Below, one piece after another: positions 1-8,682 of a DNA stretch of 64,000 bases. Positions within the stretch are counted from its first letter, which is position 1. The number at the start of each line of letters is the position of its first letter. A model generated the notes under the pieces. It was not told where the DNA came from, ran no database searches, and worked only from the letters and a program-made list of their open reading frames with translations. The DNA is from Xylanibacter ruminicola Ga6B6 (lineage in GTDB: Bacteria > Bacteroidota > Bacteroidia > Bacteroidales > Bacteroidaceae), in assembly GCF_000687715.1 (NCBI RefSeq), contig NZ_JHXD01000019.1, positions 1 through 64,000 on the forward strand, in the 5' to 3' direction. Made by a program: the position numbers and the translations under genes.

Positions 1-10
1 AATGGGCATT

Positions 11-61
11 GTTCGTAGGGCCAAGGCCCTACGCTGGGTTATGAGCCCCCTACAGGGGCGG
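11..61. repeat. REP-like double palindrome, copy 1
   Basis: The copy has two consecutive hairpins. The first has arms CGTAGGGCC (14-22) and GGCCCTACG (25-33) around an AA loop. A conserved linker GCTGGGTTATGAG leads to the second, a CCCC/GGGG stem (46-58). The same architecture recurs at 85-130 and 366-420. It resembles the REP-like palindromes scattered between Bacteroidetes genes. Confidence 0.7.
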
Positions 62-84
62 GATTTGTGTGGTGTACCATTGTT

Positions 85-130
85 CATAGGGCCAAGGCCC
101 TACGCTGTGTTATTAAACCCCGTTGGGGTT
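85..130. repeat. REP-like double palindrome, copy 2
   Basis: Arms TAGGGCC (87-93) and GGCCCTA (96-102) surround an AA loop, followed by the GCTGTGTTAT linker. The second stem is AACCCC/GGGGTT (117-130). It differs from copy 1 mainly in the second stem, where changes on both arms keep the pairing. That covariation indicates selection on the hairpin rather than on the sequence. Confidence 0.7.
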
Positions 131-139
131 ATCCAATAC

Positions 140-360
140 CTAATACCATGCAAAAACACTCGGGGAGCGCCCCGCGGCAAGGGGCGGAAAGCCCCGACGA
201 GCGGAATGGGAGGACAATTAAAATCGAGGGGTTTGCCGCGCGGGTGGGGGCGAGTAGCCCCCAAAGAGCGAGGGTGGGATGGAGCGAGCGGTTTAGCGAG
301 CGGGGCGTGAGTGGGGTGGATGGCCCCGACGAGCGGAATGAAGAGAGAGGGGGGAATAAT
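140..360. repeat. GC-rich repeat-derived intergenic DNA
   Basis: This GC-rich stretch carries many G and C runs. It contains an 18-bp direct repeat, GCCCCGACGAGCGGAATG, at 191-208 and 323-340, and a small GGGGG/CCCCC hairpin near 244-261. No reading frame here looks like a protein gene, because all frames give low-complexity Gly/Arg/Pro peptides. Confidence 0.5.
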
Positions 361-365
361 GGGCA

Positions 366-420
366 ATTACGTAGGGGTAAACCCCTACGCTAGGTTATGA
401 GCCCCTTACAGGGGCGGAAT
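366..420. repeat. REP-like double palindrome, copy 3
   Basis: Arms CGTAGGGGT (370-378) and ACCCCTACG (381-389) surround an AA loop. The linker GCTAGGTTATGAG is followed by a second GCCCC/GGGGC stem (401-415) and a GGAATGAGG tail. The first stem differs from copies 1 and 2 by paired changes (GGGG/CCCC instead of GGCC/GGCC), so pairing is conserved. Confidence 0.7.
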
Positions 421-467
421 GAGGCATGGGTTTGGTGGAAAAGTGTAATGATTGAGCAAAAAAAAGT

Positions 468-498
468 ATTGCGGTTTGAGAAAGTTGTCGTAACTTTG
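468..498 (+). promoter_or_regulatory. Promoter of the mannan-disaccharide operon
   Basis: TAACTTTG (491-498) matches the Bacteroidetes -7 box TAnnTTTG, with an ATTG about 20 bases upstream as the -33 element. The leader to the start codon at 592 is about 85-90 nt. It contains two similar words, CGACAATCGATAA and CGACCATCGATAA, that could be an operator. Confidence 0.6.
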
Positions 499-591
499 CA
501 GCGGTAAACTTAAAATTGAATTATAAACGACAATCGATAACAATAAAAACGACCATCGATAATTAAAAATGAAATAATCATTAAATAAGAT

Positions 592-1761
592 ATGAGCGAA
601 TTTGAACAGAAGGTGGCAGCCCTCAGACAGCATCATGAGGAGCTGCTGGCCAAGAAGAACGAACCCCTGGAGTGGGGAAATGGGATTTACGAGAAGTACA
701 AGAACCCGGTGTTGACCGCTGAACACGTGCCCCTGGAGTGGAAGTACGACTTCAGCGAGCAGGACAACCCGTACCTGATGCAACGCATTATGTGCAATGC
801 GACGCTGAATGCGGGTGCCATCAAGTGGCAGGGAAAGTACTGTCTGGTGGCCCGTGTAGAGGGTGCTGACCGCAAGAGCTACTTTGCGGTGGCAGAGAGT
901 CCTAACGGTATCGACAACTTCCGTTTCTGGGACGAGCCCATCACCATGCCGGATGATGTGGTGCCTGCTACCAACATCTACGATATGCGTCTGACCCAGC
1001 ATGAGGATGGTTGGATATACGGTGTGTTCTGTGCCGAGCGTCATGACGACTCGCAGCCTGGCGACCTGAGTGCTGCCACCGCTACTGCCGGTATCGCCCG
1101 TACCAAGGACCTGAAGACCTGGTTCCGACTGCCCGACCTGAAGACCAAGAGTCAGCAGCGTAATGTGGTGCTGCACCCCGAGTTCGTGAACGGAAAATAC
1201 GCCTTCTATACCCGTCCGCAGGATGGCTTTATCGACACCGGTAGCGGTGGTGGTATCGGCTGGGCGCTGGTGGATGACATCACCCACGCTGAGATCAAGG
1301 ATGAGACGATTATCTACGAGCGCAAATACCACACCATCACCGAGGTGAAGAATGGTGAGGGTCCACACCCCATCAAAACGCCCAAGGGATGGTTGCACCT
1401 GGCCCATGGTGTACGTGCCACGGCCGACGGATTGCGTTACGTGCTGTATATGTATATGACGGCTCTGGACGACCCCACGAAGGTGATTGCGCGTCCCGGT
1501 GGCTACTTCCTGGTGCCCGAGGGCAACGAGTATTACGGTGATGTGATGAATGTGGCGTTTGCCAACGGTTGGATAGCTGATGCCGACGGCAAGGTGTTTA
1601 TCTACTATGCCTCGGCCGATACCCGCATGCATGTGGCTACATCGACCATCGATAAGCTTATCGATTACTGTATGAACACCCCTGAGGATGGTTATTATAC
1701 CGCTGCAAGCGTGGAGACCATCAAGCGACTCGTGGCCAAAAATAGGAATGTAAAAATTTAA
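592..1761 (+). CDS. 4-O-beta-D-mannosyl-D-glucose phosphorylase (GH130)
   Basis: The protein has 389 residues, almost exactly the length of the characterised Bacteroides fragilis mannosylglucose phosphorylase. That enzyme splits beta-1,4-mannosyl-glucose with phosphate into mannose 1-phosphate and glucose in the cytoplasm. Asp131 in the YDMRLT motif matches the catalytic Asp of that enzyme, and the five-bladed propeller motifs RVEG, HPEF and GEGPHP are present. There is no signal peptide. It is the first gene of a three-gene operon with a transporter and a 2-epimerase, the same partners as in the B. fragilis mannan pathway. Assignment to the mannosylglucose subfamily rather than a mannooligosaccharide phosphorylase rests on length and the operon. 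Confidence 0.9.
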   Translation: MSEFEQKVAALRQHHEELLAKKNEPLEWGNGIYEKYKNPVLTAEHVPLEWKYDFSEQDNPYLMQRIMCNATLNAGAIKWQGKYCLVARVEGADRKSYFAVAESPNGIDNFRFWDEPITMPDDVVPATNIYDMRLTQHEDGWIYGVFCAERHDDSQPGDLSAATATAGIARTKDLKTWFRLPDLKTKSQQRNVVLHPEFVNGKYAFYTRPQDGFIDTGSGGGIGWALVDDITHAEIKDETIIYERKYHTITEVKNGEGPHPIKTPKGWLHLAHGVRATADGLRYVLYMYMTALDDPTKVIARPGGYFLVPEGNEYYGDVMNVAFANGWIADADGKVFIYYASADTRMHVATSTIDKLIDYCMNTPEDGYYTAASVETIKRLVAKNRNVKI

Positions 1762-1779
1762 AAATAGTATAATTAAACT

Positions 1780-3123
1780 ATGGCTAGTTTAAAAGAAAAA
1801 ATAGGTTACGCTTTAGGCGATGCGGCGGCTGGTGGTATCACCTGGAAAATCATGTCGATTGCCTTCCCGCTGTTTTTCACCAATGTGTTTGGACTGACAT
1901 TCGCTGATGCGGCCACGCTGATGCTGATTGCCCGTATGTTTGATGTGGTGACCGACCCGCTGATGGGTTCGCTCGCCGACCGTACACAGAGCAAATGGGG
2001 TACTTATCGTCCCTGGCTGATTTTTGGCGCCATCCCCTTCGGACTGGTGTTTGCCCTGCTGCTGTACACACCCGACTTCGGACTGACCGGCAAGCGCATC
2101 TGGGCTTATAGTCTGTACCTGCTGATGATGGCCCTGTACACCGCTGTGAACGTGCCCTACGGCTCACTGCTGGGTGTGATGACCGATGACGACAACGAGA
2201 AGAACCAGTTCTCGAGTTTCCGTATGGTAGGTGCCTATGCCATGGGTTTTATCACCCTGCTGTCGTTCCCTTACCTGCAGCGACTGGTGGGTGGTACCGA
2301 GCAGCACCAGTATGCCGTGCTGGGTGCCTTCTTCGGTGTGATAGCTGCTGCCGGTACCCTGGCTTGCGGCTTCCTGACCAAGGAGCGCCTGAAGCCCGTA
2401 CGTGCCGAGAAATTCGAGTTCAAGCAGTTTGGCGATCTGTTTAAGAACAAGCCCTGGATTATCCTGACACTTATCGGTATTTGTACGAACTTTTTTAATG
2501 GTTTCCGCTACGCTGTGGCTGGTTATCTGTTGGAATACTGTCTGCATGGCGATGTGACGGTGAGCGGACTGATTATCAACTACACCGTGTTTATGACCTT
2601 TGGTGAGCTAACTTGTATGATTTTCGGTGGTGTATCGCCTAAGTTCACCGAGATGATCGGTTCGAAGCGCAAGGCCTTTATGGCAGCTGCCCTGATTTGT
2701 GTTGTTTTTTCGGTGGCCTTCTTCTTTGTGCCCATGGATCCCAGCTATATCTGGGTGATGGTGGCCCTGGTGGTGCTTACCTCGATCGGTATCGGCTTGT
2801 ATTCGCCCCTGCTGTGGAGTATGTATGCCGATGTGGCTGATTATGCAACCGAAAAGAACGGTACCTCGAGCACCGGATTGATCTTCTCATCGGGTACCAT
2901 GGCCCAGAAGTTCGGTACCGCCATCTCTGGTTCGCTGGTAGCCCTGTTCCTGGGTCTGGCTGGTGCCAGCATGATTACCGACGACATGGGTAACACCATG
3001 GTGGACCCTGCCTCGATTACCGACTCGGTACTCTCGATGGTATGGAGTCTGTTCTCTCTGTTCCCAGCTATTATTGCTGGCCTGATTATTGTACTGACCT
3101 GGATTTATCCGATTAAGAAATGA
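1780..3123 (+). CDS. GPH/MelB-type sugar:cation symporter
   Basis: This 447-residue membrane protein has about 12 hydrophobic segments. It carries the glycoside-pentoside-hexuronide symporter hallmarks: an N-terminal KIGYALGDAA and a DPLMGSLADRTQSKWGTYRPW loop-2/3 motif. It belongs to the major facilitator superfamily and probably brings mannobiose or related beta-mannosides across the inner membrane. The stop codon overlaps the epimerase start (ATGA), and the phosphorylase ends 18 bases upstream, so the three genes are co-transcribed. Substrate is inferred only from the neighbours. Confidence 0.85.
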   Translation: MASLKEKIGYALGDAAAGGITWKIMSIAFPLFFTNVFGLTFADAATLMLIARMFDVVTDPLMGSLADRTQSKWGTYRPWLIFGAIPFGLVFALLLYTPDFGLTGKRIWAYSLYLLMMALYTAVNVPYGSLLGVMTDDDNEKNQFSSFRMVGAYAMGFITLLSFPYLQRLVGGTEQHQYAVLGAFFGVIAAAGTLACGFLTKERLKPVRAEKFEFKQFGDLFKNKPWIILTLIGICTNFFNGFRYAVAGYLLEYCLHGDVTVSGLIINYTVFMTFGELTCMIFGGVSPKFTEMIGSKRKAFMAAALICVVFSVAFFFVPMDPSYIWVMVALVVLTSIGIGLYSPLLWSMYADVADYATEKNGTSSTGLIFSSGTMAQKFGTAISGSLVALFLGLAGASMITDDMGNTMVDPASITDSVLSMVWSLFSLFPAIIAGLIIVLTWIYPIKK

Positions 3124-4397
3124 TGGGACAAGTAGATATGCTGAAGCGAGAGATGCAGGATGTGGTGGAGAATAACATCCTGCGTTTCTGGCTCGACCAG
3201 ATGATGGACTATGAGCATGGTGGCTTCTACGGCAGGATGGACGGCAACGGCGAGTTGCATAAGGATGCCGAGAAAGGCGCTATCCTGAATGCCCGCATAT
3301 TGTGGGCCTTCTCGGCTGCTTTCCGTGTGCTGAAGCACCCGGAGTACCTGGAGGCCGCCACCCGCGCCAAGGACTATATTATTGAGCATTTCATTGATCA
3401 GGAGTATGGTGGCGTGTACTGGAGCGTGGATTGCGAGGGAAACCCGCTGGACACCAAGAAGCAGTTCTATGCCATCGGCTTTATGATTTACGGACTCTCG
3501 GAATATGCCCGTGCCACGGGCGACAGAGAAGCGCTGGACTATGCGCTGGACCTGTACGACTGTATAGAGGAGCACGCTTTTGACAGCGAGCATAACGGCT
3601 ATATTGAGGCCTGCACGCGCGAGTGGGGCGAGATAGCTGATATGCGCTTGTCGGACCTGGATGCCAACTACCCCAAATCGCAGAATACCCACTTGCACAT
3701 TATCGAACCATACACCAATCTTCTCAGATGCTTAAAAGAAGTGCAAGCCCAGGAAAGCTGTGATTACGTGCCTGCCTTAGGCGCTGTTCTGCCGGTGGGC
3801 ATCAGCGTGCCCCAGGAGACCATCAGCATGGTGGAAGGTGCCCTCCGGAATCTGGTAGATATCTTTACAGATAAGATCCTGAACGAAGAGACCAACCATC
3901 TGGATCTGTTCTTTGAAATGGACTGGACCAGAGGTGCCGGACACCTGGAGAGCTATGGGCATGATATCGAGTGCTCGTGGCTGTTGCATGAGGCTGCTCT
4001 GGTGCTGGGTGATGCCAATGTGCTGGCTAAGGTAGAGCCTATTGTACAGGCCGTTGCGCAGGCTTCGGCCAAGGGTCTGCGACCTGATGGTGCCCTGATA
4101 CACGAGGCCAATCTGGACACTGGCCATGTGGATGACGACCTGCATTGGTGGGTACAGGCCGAGAATGTGGTGGGCTGGTATAATATCTGGCAGCATTTCG
4201 GCGATGAAGAGGCTTTAAATCGTGCTGAAAAATGTTGGCAATATATCAAGAAGCAGCTGATAGACTTTGAGCATGGTGAGTGGTACTGGAGCAGGCATGC
4301 CAACGGACTGCTGAACACCACCGACGACAAAGCCGGTTTCTGGAAGTGTCCGTATCACAACACGCGCATGTGTTTAGAAATCATCGAGCGCTCGTAA
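3120..4397 (+). CDS. Cellobiose 2-epimerase (AGE superfamily)
   Basis: The 425-residue protein is an N-acylglucosamine/cellobiose 2-epimerase-family (alpha/alpha)6 barrel. Histidines expected in the active site are visible in THLHIIEPY, YGHDIECSWLLHEA and the C-terminal PYHNTRMCLE. The enzyme would convert beta-1,4-mannobiose to mannosylglucose, the substrate of the phosphorylase at 592. The start overlaps the transporter stop, and a second in-frame ATG at 3123 is equally possible. No beta-mannanase is present next to it, unlike the B. fragilis operon. Confidence 0.88.
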   Translation: MMGQVDMLKREMQDVVENNILRFWLDQMMDYEHGGFYGRMDGNGELHKDAEKGAILNARILWAFSAAFRVLKHPEYLEAATRAKDYIIEHFIDQEYGGVYWSVDCEGNPLDTKKQFYAIGFMIYGLSEYARATGDREALDYALDLYDCIEEHAFDSEHNGYIEACTREWGEIADMRLSDLDANYPKSQNTHLHIIEPYTNLLRCLKEVQAQESCDYVPALGAVLPVGISVPQETISMVEGALRNLVDIFTDKILNEETNHLDLFFEMDWTRGAGHLESYGHDIECSWLLHEAALVLGDANVLAKVEPIVQAVAQASAKGLRPDGALIHEANLDTGHVDDDLHWWVQAENVVGWYNIWQHFGDEEALNRAEKCWQYIKKQLIDFEHGEWYWSRHANGLLNTTDDKAGFWKCPYHNTRMCLEIIERS

Positions 4398-4437
4398 AAA
4401 AATCCGCCAGAGAATTTGGAACTTTGGCGGATTTTTC
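4396..4437 (+). terminator. Terminator of the mannan operon
   Basis: Stem AAATCCGCCA (4400-4409) pairs with TGGCGGATTT (4425-4434), and the T run continues. It begins at the epimerase stop codon. Its loop holds the -33 element of the next promoter. Confidence 0.85.
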
Positions 4438-4446
4438 GTACCTTTG
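4415..4446 (+). promoter_or_regulatory. Promoter of the alkaline phosphatase gene
   Basis: TTTG (4415-4418), 20 bases, then TACCTTTG (4439-4446) is an excellent -33/-7 pair. The start codon at 4456 lies only 9 bases after the box, so the mRNA has almost no leader. The -33 element is inside the loop of the upstream terminator. Confidence 0.8.
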
Positions 4447-4455
4447 CAACCAATT

Positions 4456-5970
4456 ATGAGAAGATTGATACTATTCGTTGCAATGGCGTTGTGCTATATC
4501 GTTGATATACAGGCACAAACGCACTTTAACGAGCGCCCTAAGCTCGTGGTAGGAATCGTAGTTGATCAGATGCGTTGGGATTATCTGGGCAGATATTACA
4601 ATCAGTATCAGGAGGACGGACTGAAGCGCCTCATTAACCAAGGATACTCGTGTAATAACTGCCTTATTAATTATCTGCCCACCGTTACTGCCATCGGACA
4701 TACCAGCGTTTATACCGGTACCACCCCCGCTTTTCATGGTATCTGTGGTAACGCCTTTTACAAGAATGGCGTGAAGATCAGCAGTTGCGAGGATCACGAC
4801 GTGACTACCGTGGGTAGTGACAAGAAAGATGCTTCATCGCCCGTGAACCTGTTGGCCACCACCATTGGCGACCAGCTGAGACTGCATACCGACTTCAAGT
4901 CGAAGGTGATTGGCGTGAGCTACAAGGACCGTGCAGCCATTCTACCAGCCGGACGTAGTGCCAATGCCGCCTACTGGATTGATACCAAAGCCGGACAGTT
5001 TATCAGCAGCACCTGGTATATGCAGGAACTGCCAGACTGGGCCAAGGCTTACAACGCCCAGCTGAAGAAAAACAAGGAGCTGCAGAAGGTGGGTAAGAAC
5101 GTAGGACTGTATCCATTGTGTGGTCATATCACTGCTGATATGGCCATTGCTGCTTTAAAAGGCGAGCAGTTGGGCAAGGGTGAAGAGACGGATATGCTGT
5201 GTATCAGCTTCTCGCAGACCGATGTGATCGGACATGAGTACGGCACCCGTGGTGAGCATACCGACGGGGCCTATCTCGGACTGGATCAGGATATTGCCAA
5301 ACTGCTGAAGGCTTTCGACGAGCAGGTAGGCGAGGGTAACTATCTGGTGTTCCTGACTGCCGACCATGGTGGTGCGCATAACCATCAGTTTATGATTGAT
5401 CATAAGCTGGCCGGTGGCGCCTTTAAGTGGGACGAGGAGTATGTGGCCAATGCGGCCAGTCGTATTGCTGCCAGATTCGGATTGACCAAGAACGTGATTA
5501 AGGACTGTCTGGATTACCGTCTGGTACTGGACAAGGACGCTATACGTGAACAGGGCGTTGATGAGCAGGCGCTTCGCGATGGTATCGTGGAGGAGTTGCT
5601 GAACACCCCACATGTGGCTTTTGCCTGCGACTTTAAGAAGGCTGCCACAGCACCTATCCCCGCCTTCCTGAAGGAGCGCGTGCTGAAGGGCTATCACCAC
5701 GACCGTTCGGGTGATATCATCTTCATGCTGGAGCCCGGCTGGTACGGCTTTAACAGCAAATACTCGTCGCCCATCGGTACCACCCATGGCGAGTGGAACC
5801 CCTACGATGCCCACATCCCCCTGCTGTTCTACGGCTGGAAGGTGAAGCACGGCGAAACCAGCCGAGAGGTACACATTACCGACATTGCGCCCACCGTTTG
5901 TCACAAGCTGCACATACAGCAGCCAAACGCCTGTGTGGGTGAGCCAATCACAGAGGTGATGGGTGAGTAA
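4456..5970 (+). CDS. pafA: PafA-type alkaline phosphatase, periplasmic
   Basis: From the ATG at 4456 the protein has 504 residues. A signal peptide ends near IQAQ (residue 21), followed by the alkaline phosphatase fold. Asp37 of VVDQMR binds metal, Thr78 of PTVTAIGH is the expected nucleophile, and Asn99 of GICGN and Lys157/Arg159 of YKDR match the phosphate-binding residues of Elizabethkingia PafA. TADHGG and THGEWNPYD complete the two-zinc site. The enzyme releases phosphate from monoesters in the periplasm. A TTG at 4444 would extend the frame by four codons, but it lies inside the promoter box, so the ATG is chosen. Confidence 0.85.
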   Translation: MRRLILFVAMALCYIVDIQAQTHFNERPKLVVGIVVDQMRWDYLGRYYNQYQEDGLKRLINQGYSCNNCLINYLPTVTAIGHTSVYTGTTPAFHGICGNAFYKNGVKISSCEDHDVTTVGSDKKDASSPVNLLATTIGDQLRLHTDFKSKVIGVSYKDRAAILPAGRSANAAYWIDTKAGQFISSTWYMQELPDWAKAYNAQLKKNKELQKVGKNVGLYPLCGHITADMAIAALKGEQLGKGEETDMLCISFSQTDVIGHEYGTRGEHTDGAYLGLDQDIAKLLKAFDEQVGEGNYLVFLTADHGGAHNHQFMIDHKLAGGAFKWDEEYVANAASRIAARFGLTKNVIKDCLDYRLVLDKDAIREQGVDEQALRDGIVEELLNTPHVAFACDFKKAATAPIPAFLKERVLKGYHHDRSGDIIFMLEPGWYGFNSKYSSPIGTTHGEWNPYDAHIPLLFYGWKVKHGETSREVHITDIAPTVCHKLHIQQPNACVGEPITEVMGE

Positions 5971-6024
5971 CTACTTGATAATGGAATAATTAAAACATTT
6001 ATAAATAATTATAGTTAGCTTTTT

Positions 6025-6375
6025 ATGAACTTTACTTTGTTAATTACCGTCTTGGTGACGGCTATTACATTGGTGGTAGCGGCTTACGTGATGGCCAAGC
6101 TGTTGGGACCAAGGTCCTACGCAAAGGTCAAGGGTGAACCGTATGAGAGCGGTATTCCTACCCGCGGCAGCTCATGGTTGCCTGTTTCGGTAGGTTTCTA
6201 TCTCTTTGCCATCTTGTTCCTCATGTTCGATGTGGAAACGGTGTTTCTGTATCCATGGGCTGTGGTAGTGAAGGAGTTCGGCGCAATGGCTCTGCTTAGC
6301 ATCGGCTTCTTCTTAGTAGTTCTGGTATTAGGCTTGGCTTATGCCTGGCGGAAAGGAGATCTCGAATGGAAGTAA
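6025..6375 (+). CDS. nuoA: NADH-quinone oxidoreductase subunit A
   Basis: This 116-residue subunit has three transmembrane helices. The conserved YESGIP motif in the first loop and the FDVETVFLYPW segment identify it clearly as NuoA. It sits in the membrane arm at the junction with the peripheral arm, close to the quinone site. It is the first gene of the nuo operon and overlaps nuoB by 10 bases. No TAnnTTTG box is visible in the 54-base AT-rich leader, so the operon may use a divergent promoter or read-through from the phosphatase gene. Confidence 0.95.
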   Translation: MNFTLLITVLVTAITLVVAAYVMAKLLGPRSYAKVKGEPYESGIPTRGSSWLPVSVGFYLFAILFLMFDVETVFLYPWAVVVKEFGAMALLSIGFFLVVLVLGLAYAWRKGDLEWK

Positions 6376-7079
6376 GAAAGCCCCACATCAAGAGCATTCC
6401 TTACGAGGAGTGGAACGACAACGAGTCGTTGGAGAAGATTATCGACGAGCTGCATGAGGGTGGCGTGAACGTGGTTACAGGTTCGTTGGACCAGTTGATT
6501 AACTGGGGACGTAGTAACTCACTGTGGTCGCTCACCTTTGCAACATCGTGCTGTGGTATTGAGTTTATGGCTTGTGGTTGCTCACGTTACGACTTTGCCC
6601 GATTCGGTTTCGAGGTAACACGTAACTCACCACGACAGGCCGACCTGATTATGTGTGCAGGTACCATCACCCACAAGATGGCCCCAGCCCTGAAGCGTTT
6701 GTACGACCAGATGGCTGAGCCTAAGTATGTGGTAGCTGTTGGTGGATGCGCCATCAGCGGTGGACCTTTCAAGTCGAGCTACCATGTAGTGAAGGGTATC
6801 GAGGAGATTGTGCCCGTGGATGTGTTCATCCCTGGCTGTCCCCCACGTCCAGAGGCCATCATGTATGGTATGATGCAGCTGCAGCGTAAGGTGAAGGTAG
6901 AGAAATTCTTTGGAGGTGCTAACCACAAGCAGACCGCTGAGGAGCGCGAGCTGGGCGTATCTAACGAGGAGTTGACATTCCGTAACAACCTGGGTGATCA
7001 TCGTCGCGAGCCCATCGTGGTTACCGATGTGCCACAGGAGTTTGTTGAAGAATTAAAGAACGGGGAGGACAAGGCATGA
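6366..7079 (+). CDS. nuoB: NADH-quinone oxidoreductase subunit B
   Basis: The 237-residue subunit carries cluster N2, the last iron-sulfur centre before quinone. The N2 ligands are visible in TSCCGIEFMACG, VAVGGCAISGG and IPGCPPRPE. The C-terminal 60 residues form an extension longer than in many bacterial homologs and are rich in charged residues. It overlaps nuoA upstream and nuoCD downstream by a few bases. Confidence 0.95.
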   Translation: MEVRKPHIKSIPYEEWNDNESLEKIIDELHEGGVNVVTGSLDQLINWGRSNSLWSLTFATSCCGIEFMACGCSRYDFARFGFEVTRNSPRQADLIMCAGTITHKMAPALKRLYDQMAEPKYVVAVGGCAISGGPFKSSYHVVKGIEEIVPVDVFIPGCPPRPEAIMYGMMQLQRKVKVEKFFGGANHKQTAEERELGVSNEELTFRNNLGDHRREPIVVTDVPQEFVEELKNGEDKA

Positions 7080-8680
7080 AATTAGAATTCTTGAGTTTTG
7101 ATTTTGACAAGTTCGCCTCGGAGATGCAGAACTTGAAGAGCAAGAAAGGCTTTGACTATCTTGTGACTATCGTAGGTGAGGATTTCTCGCGTCCCGTTGG
7201 TAGCGAGCGAGCAGAGCTCGAGCGTAGTGGAGAGGAAGGCCTGGGTTGTGTGTATATCCTGGAGAATACCAATACCCATGAGCGTTGTGCTGTGAAGCAG
7301 CTGGCCCAGACTCAGAACGACACCCCTTATATCCCTACTGTATCAGATATCTGGAAAGTGGCCGACCTGCTGGAGCGCGAGGTTTACGATTTCTTCGGCA
7401 TCGTGTTCCTGGGGCATAAGGATATGCGTCGCTTGTTCCTGCGTACCGACTTCAAGGGTCACCCCTTCCGTAAGGACTGGGAGTTTAACGATAAGTACAC
7501 CCTTGAGGACGATGTAGAGCCTAACTACGGTCTGGAGTACTATCTGGATAAGGATGGTAAGCTGCAGTGCAAGCAGAACAAACTGTTTGAGGCCGACGAC
7601 TATGTGATTAACATCGGTCCTCAGCACCCTGCTACCCACGGTGTGCTGCGTTTGCAGACCGTGCTGGACGGTGAGACCGTGAAGCGCATCTATCCTCACT
7701 TCGGTTATATCCACCGTGGTATCGAGAAGATGTGGGAGGGTATGACCTATCCTCAGACACTGGCGCTTACCGACCGACTGAACTACCTGGGTGCCATGCA
7801 GCATCGTCATGCACTGGTAGGTGTGATTGAGGAGGCCATGGAGGTAGAGCTGACCGACCGTATCAAGTACATCCGTACCATTATGGATGAGCTGCAGCGT
7901 TTGGACAGTCACCTGCTGTACACCTCGTGTGTGGCTCAGGACCTGGGTGCCCTCACTGCCTTCCTGTATGGTATGCGCGATCGTGAGCATGTGCTGAACT
8001 GTATGGAGGAGACCACCGGCGGACGCCTGATTCAGAACTATTATAGAATAGGTGGCTTGCAGGATGATATCGATCCTAACTTTGTATCGAACGTAAAGGC
8101 ACTGGTGAAGTACCTGCGCCCAATGATCAAGGAGTACATGGATGTGTTTGGTGATAACGTGATTACCCACAACCGCTTGGAGAAGTGCGGACCTATGAGC
8201 CTGGAGGACTGTATCTCGTATGCAGTAACCGGTCCTGCCGGACGTGCTTCGGGTTGGAAGAGTGATGTACGTAAGAACCACCCATACGACATGTACGACA
8301 AGGTAGAGTGGGAGCAGTGCACACTTTCTGGTTGCGACTCTATGGACCGCTACCTGGTTCACATCAACGAGATGTACCAGAGCCTGAACATTATCGAGCA
8401 GCTCATCGACAATATTCCTGAGGGTGACTTCTACGTGAAGCAGAAGCCTATCATCAAGGTGCCCGAGGGCCAGTGGTACTACTCGGTTGAGGGTGTGGCT
8501 GGTGAGTTCGGTGTTTATCTCGACTCTCGTGGCGACAAGAGTCCATACCGCATGAAGATGCGTCCAATGGGTCTCTCGCTGGTAGGTGCTTTCGACCCCA
8601 TGTTGCGTGGTCAGAAGATTGCCGACCTGATTGCCACTTGTGCTGCCATTGACGTTGTTATTCCTGATATTGATAGATAG
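7076..8680 (+). CDS. nuoCD: NADH-quinone oxidoreductase subunits C and D, fused
   Basis: This 534-residue fusion has the 30-kDa NuoC domain (about 1-150, with EREVYDFFGI and GHPFRKDWE) followed by the 49-kDa NuoD domain (about 180-534, with GPQHPATHG, RGIEK and the C-terminal IDVVIPDIDR). The domains form the quinone-binding floor of the peripheral arm. A fused nuoCD also occurs in E. coli. The join is in frame with no sign of frameshift, and the start overlaps the nuoB stop (ATGA). Confidence 0.95.
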   Translation: MKLEFLSFDFDKFASEMQNLKSKKGFDYLVTIVGEDFSRPVGSERAELERSGEEGLGCVYILENTNTHERCAVKQLAQTQNDTPYIPTVSDIWKVADLLEREVYDFFGIVFLGHKDMRRLFLRTDFKGHPFRKDWEFNDKYTLEDDVEPNYGLEYYLDKDGKLQCKQNKLFEADDYVINIGPQHPATHGVLRLQTVLDGETVKRIYPHFGYIHRGIEKMWEGMTYPQTLALTDRLNYLGAMQHRHALVGVIEEAMEVELTDRIKYIRTIMDELQRLDSHLLYTSCVAQDLGALTAFLYGMRDREHVLNCMEETTGGRLIQNYYRIGGLQDDIDPNFVSNVKALVKYLRPMIKEYMDVFGDNVITHNRLEKCGPMSLEDCISYAVTGPAGRASGWKSDVRKNHPYDMYDKVEWEQCTLSGCDSMDRYLVHINEMYQSLNIIEQLIDNIPEGDFYVKQKPIIKVPEGQWYYSVEGVAGEFGVYLDSRGDKSPYRMKMRPMGLSLVGAFDPMLRGQKIADLIATCAAIDVVIPDIDR

Positions 8681-8682
8681 TT

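Noticed and set aside
2-393. Open frames in the first 400 bases
   Set aside because: They arise from GC-rich palindromic repeats; no signal, domain or codon pattern supports a gene.
406-1632. Long minus-strand open frame of 408 codons opposite the mannosylglucose phosphorylase
   Set aside because: It is fully antisense to a strongly supported GH130 gene, and its translation is a His/Thr/Val-rich shadow without domains.
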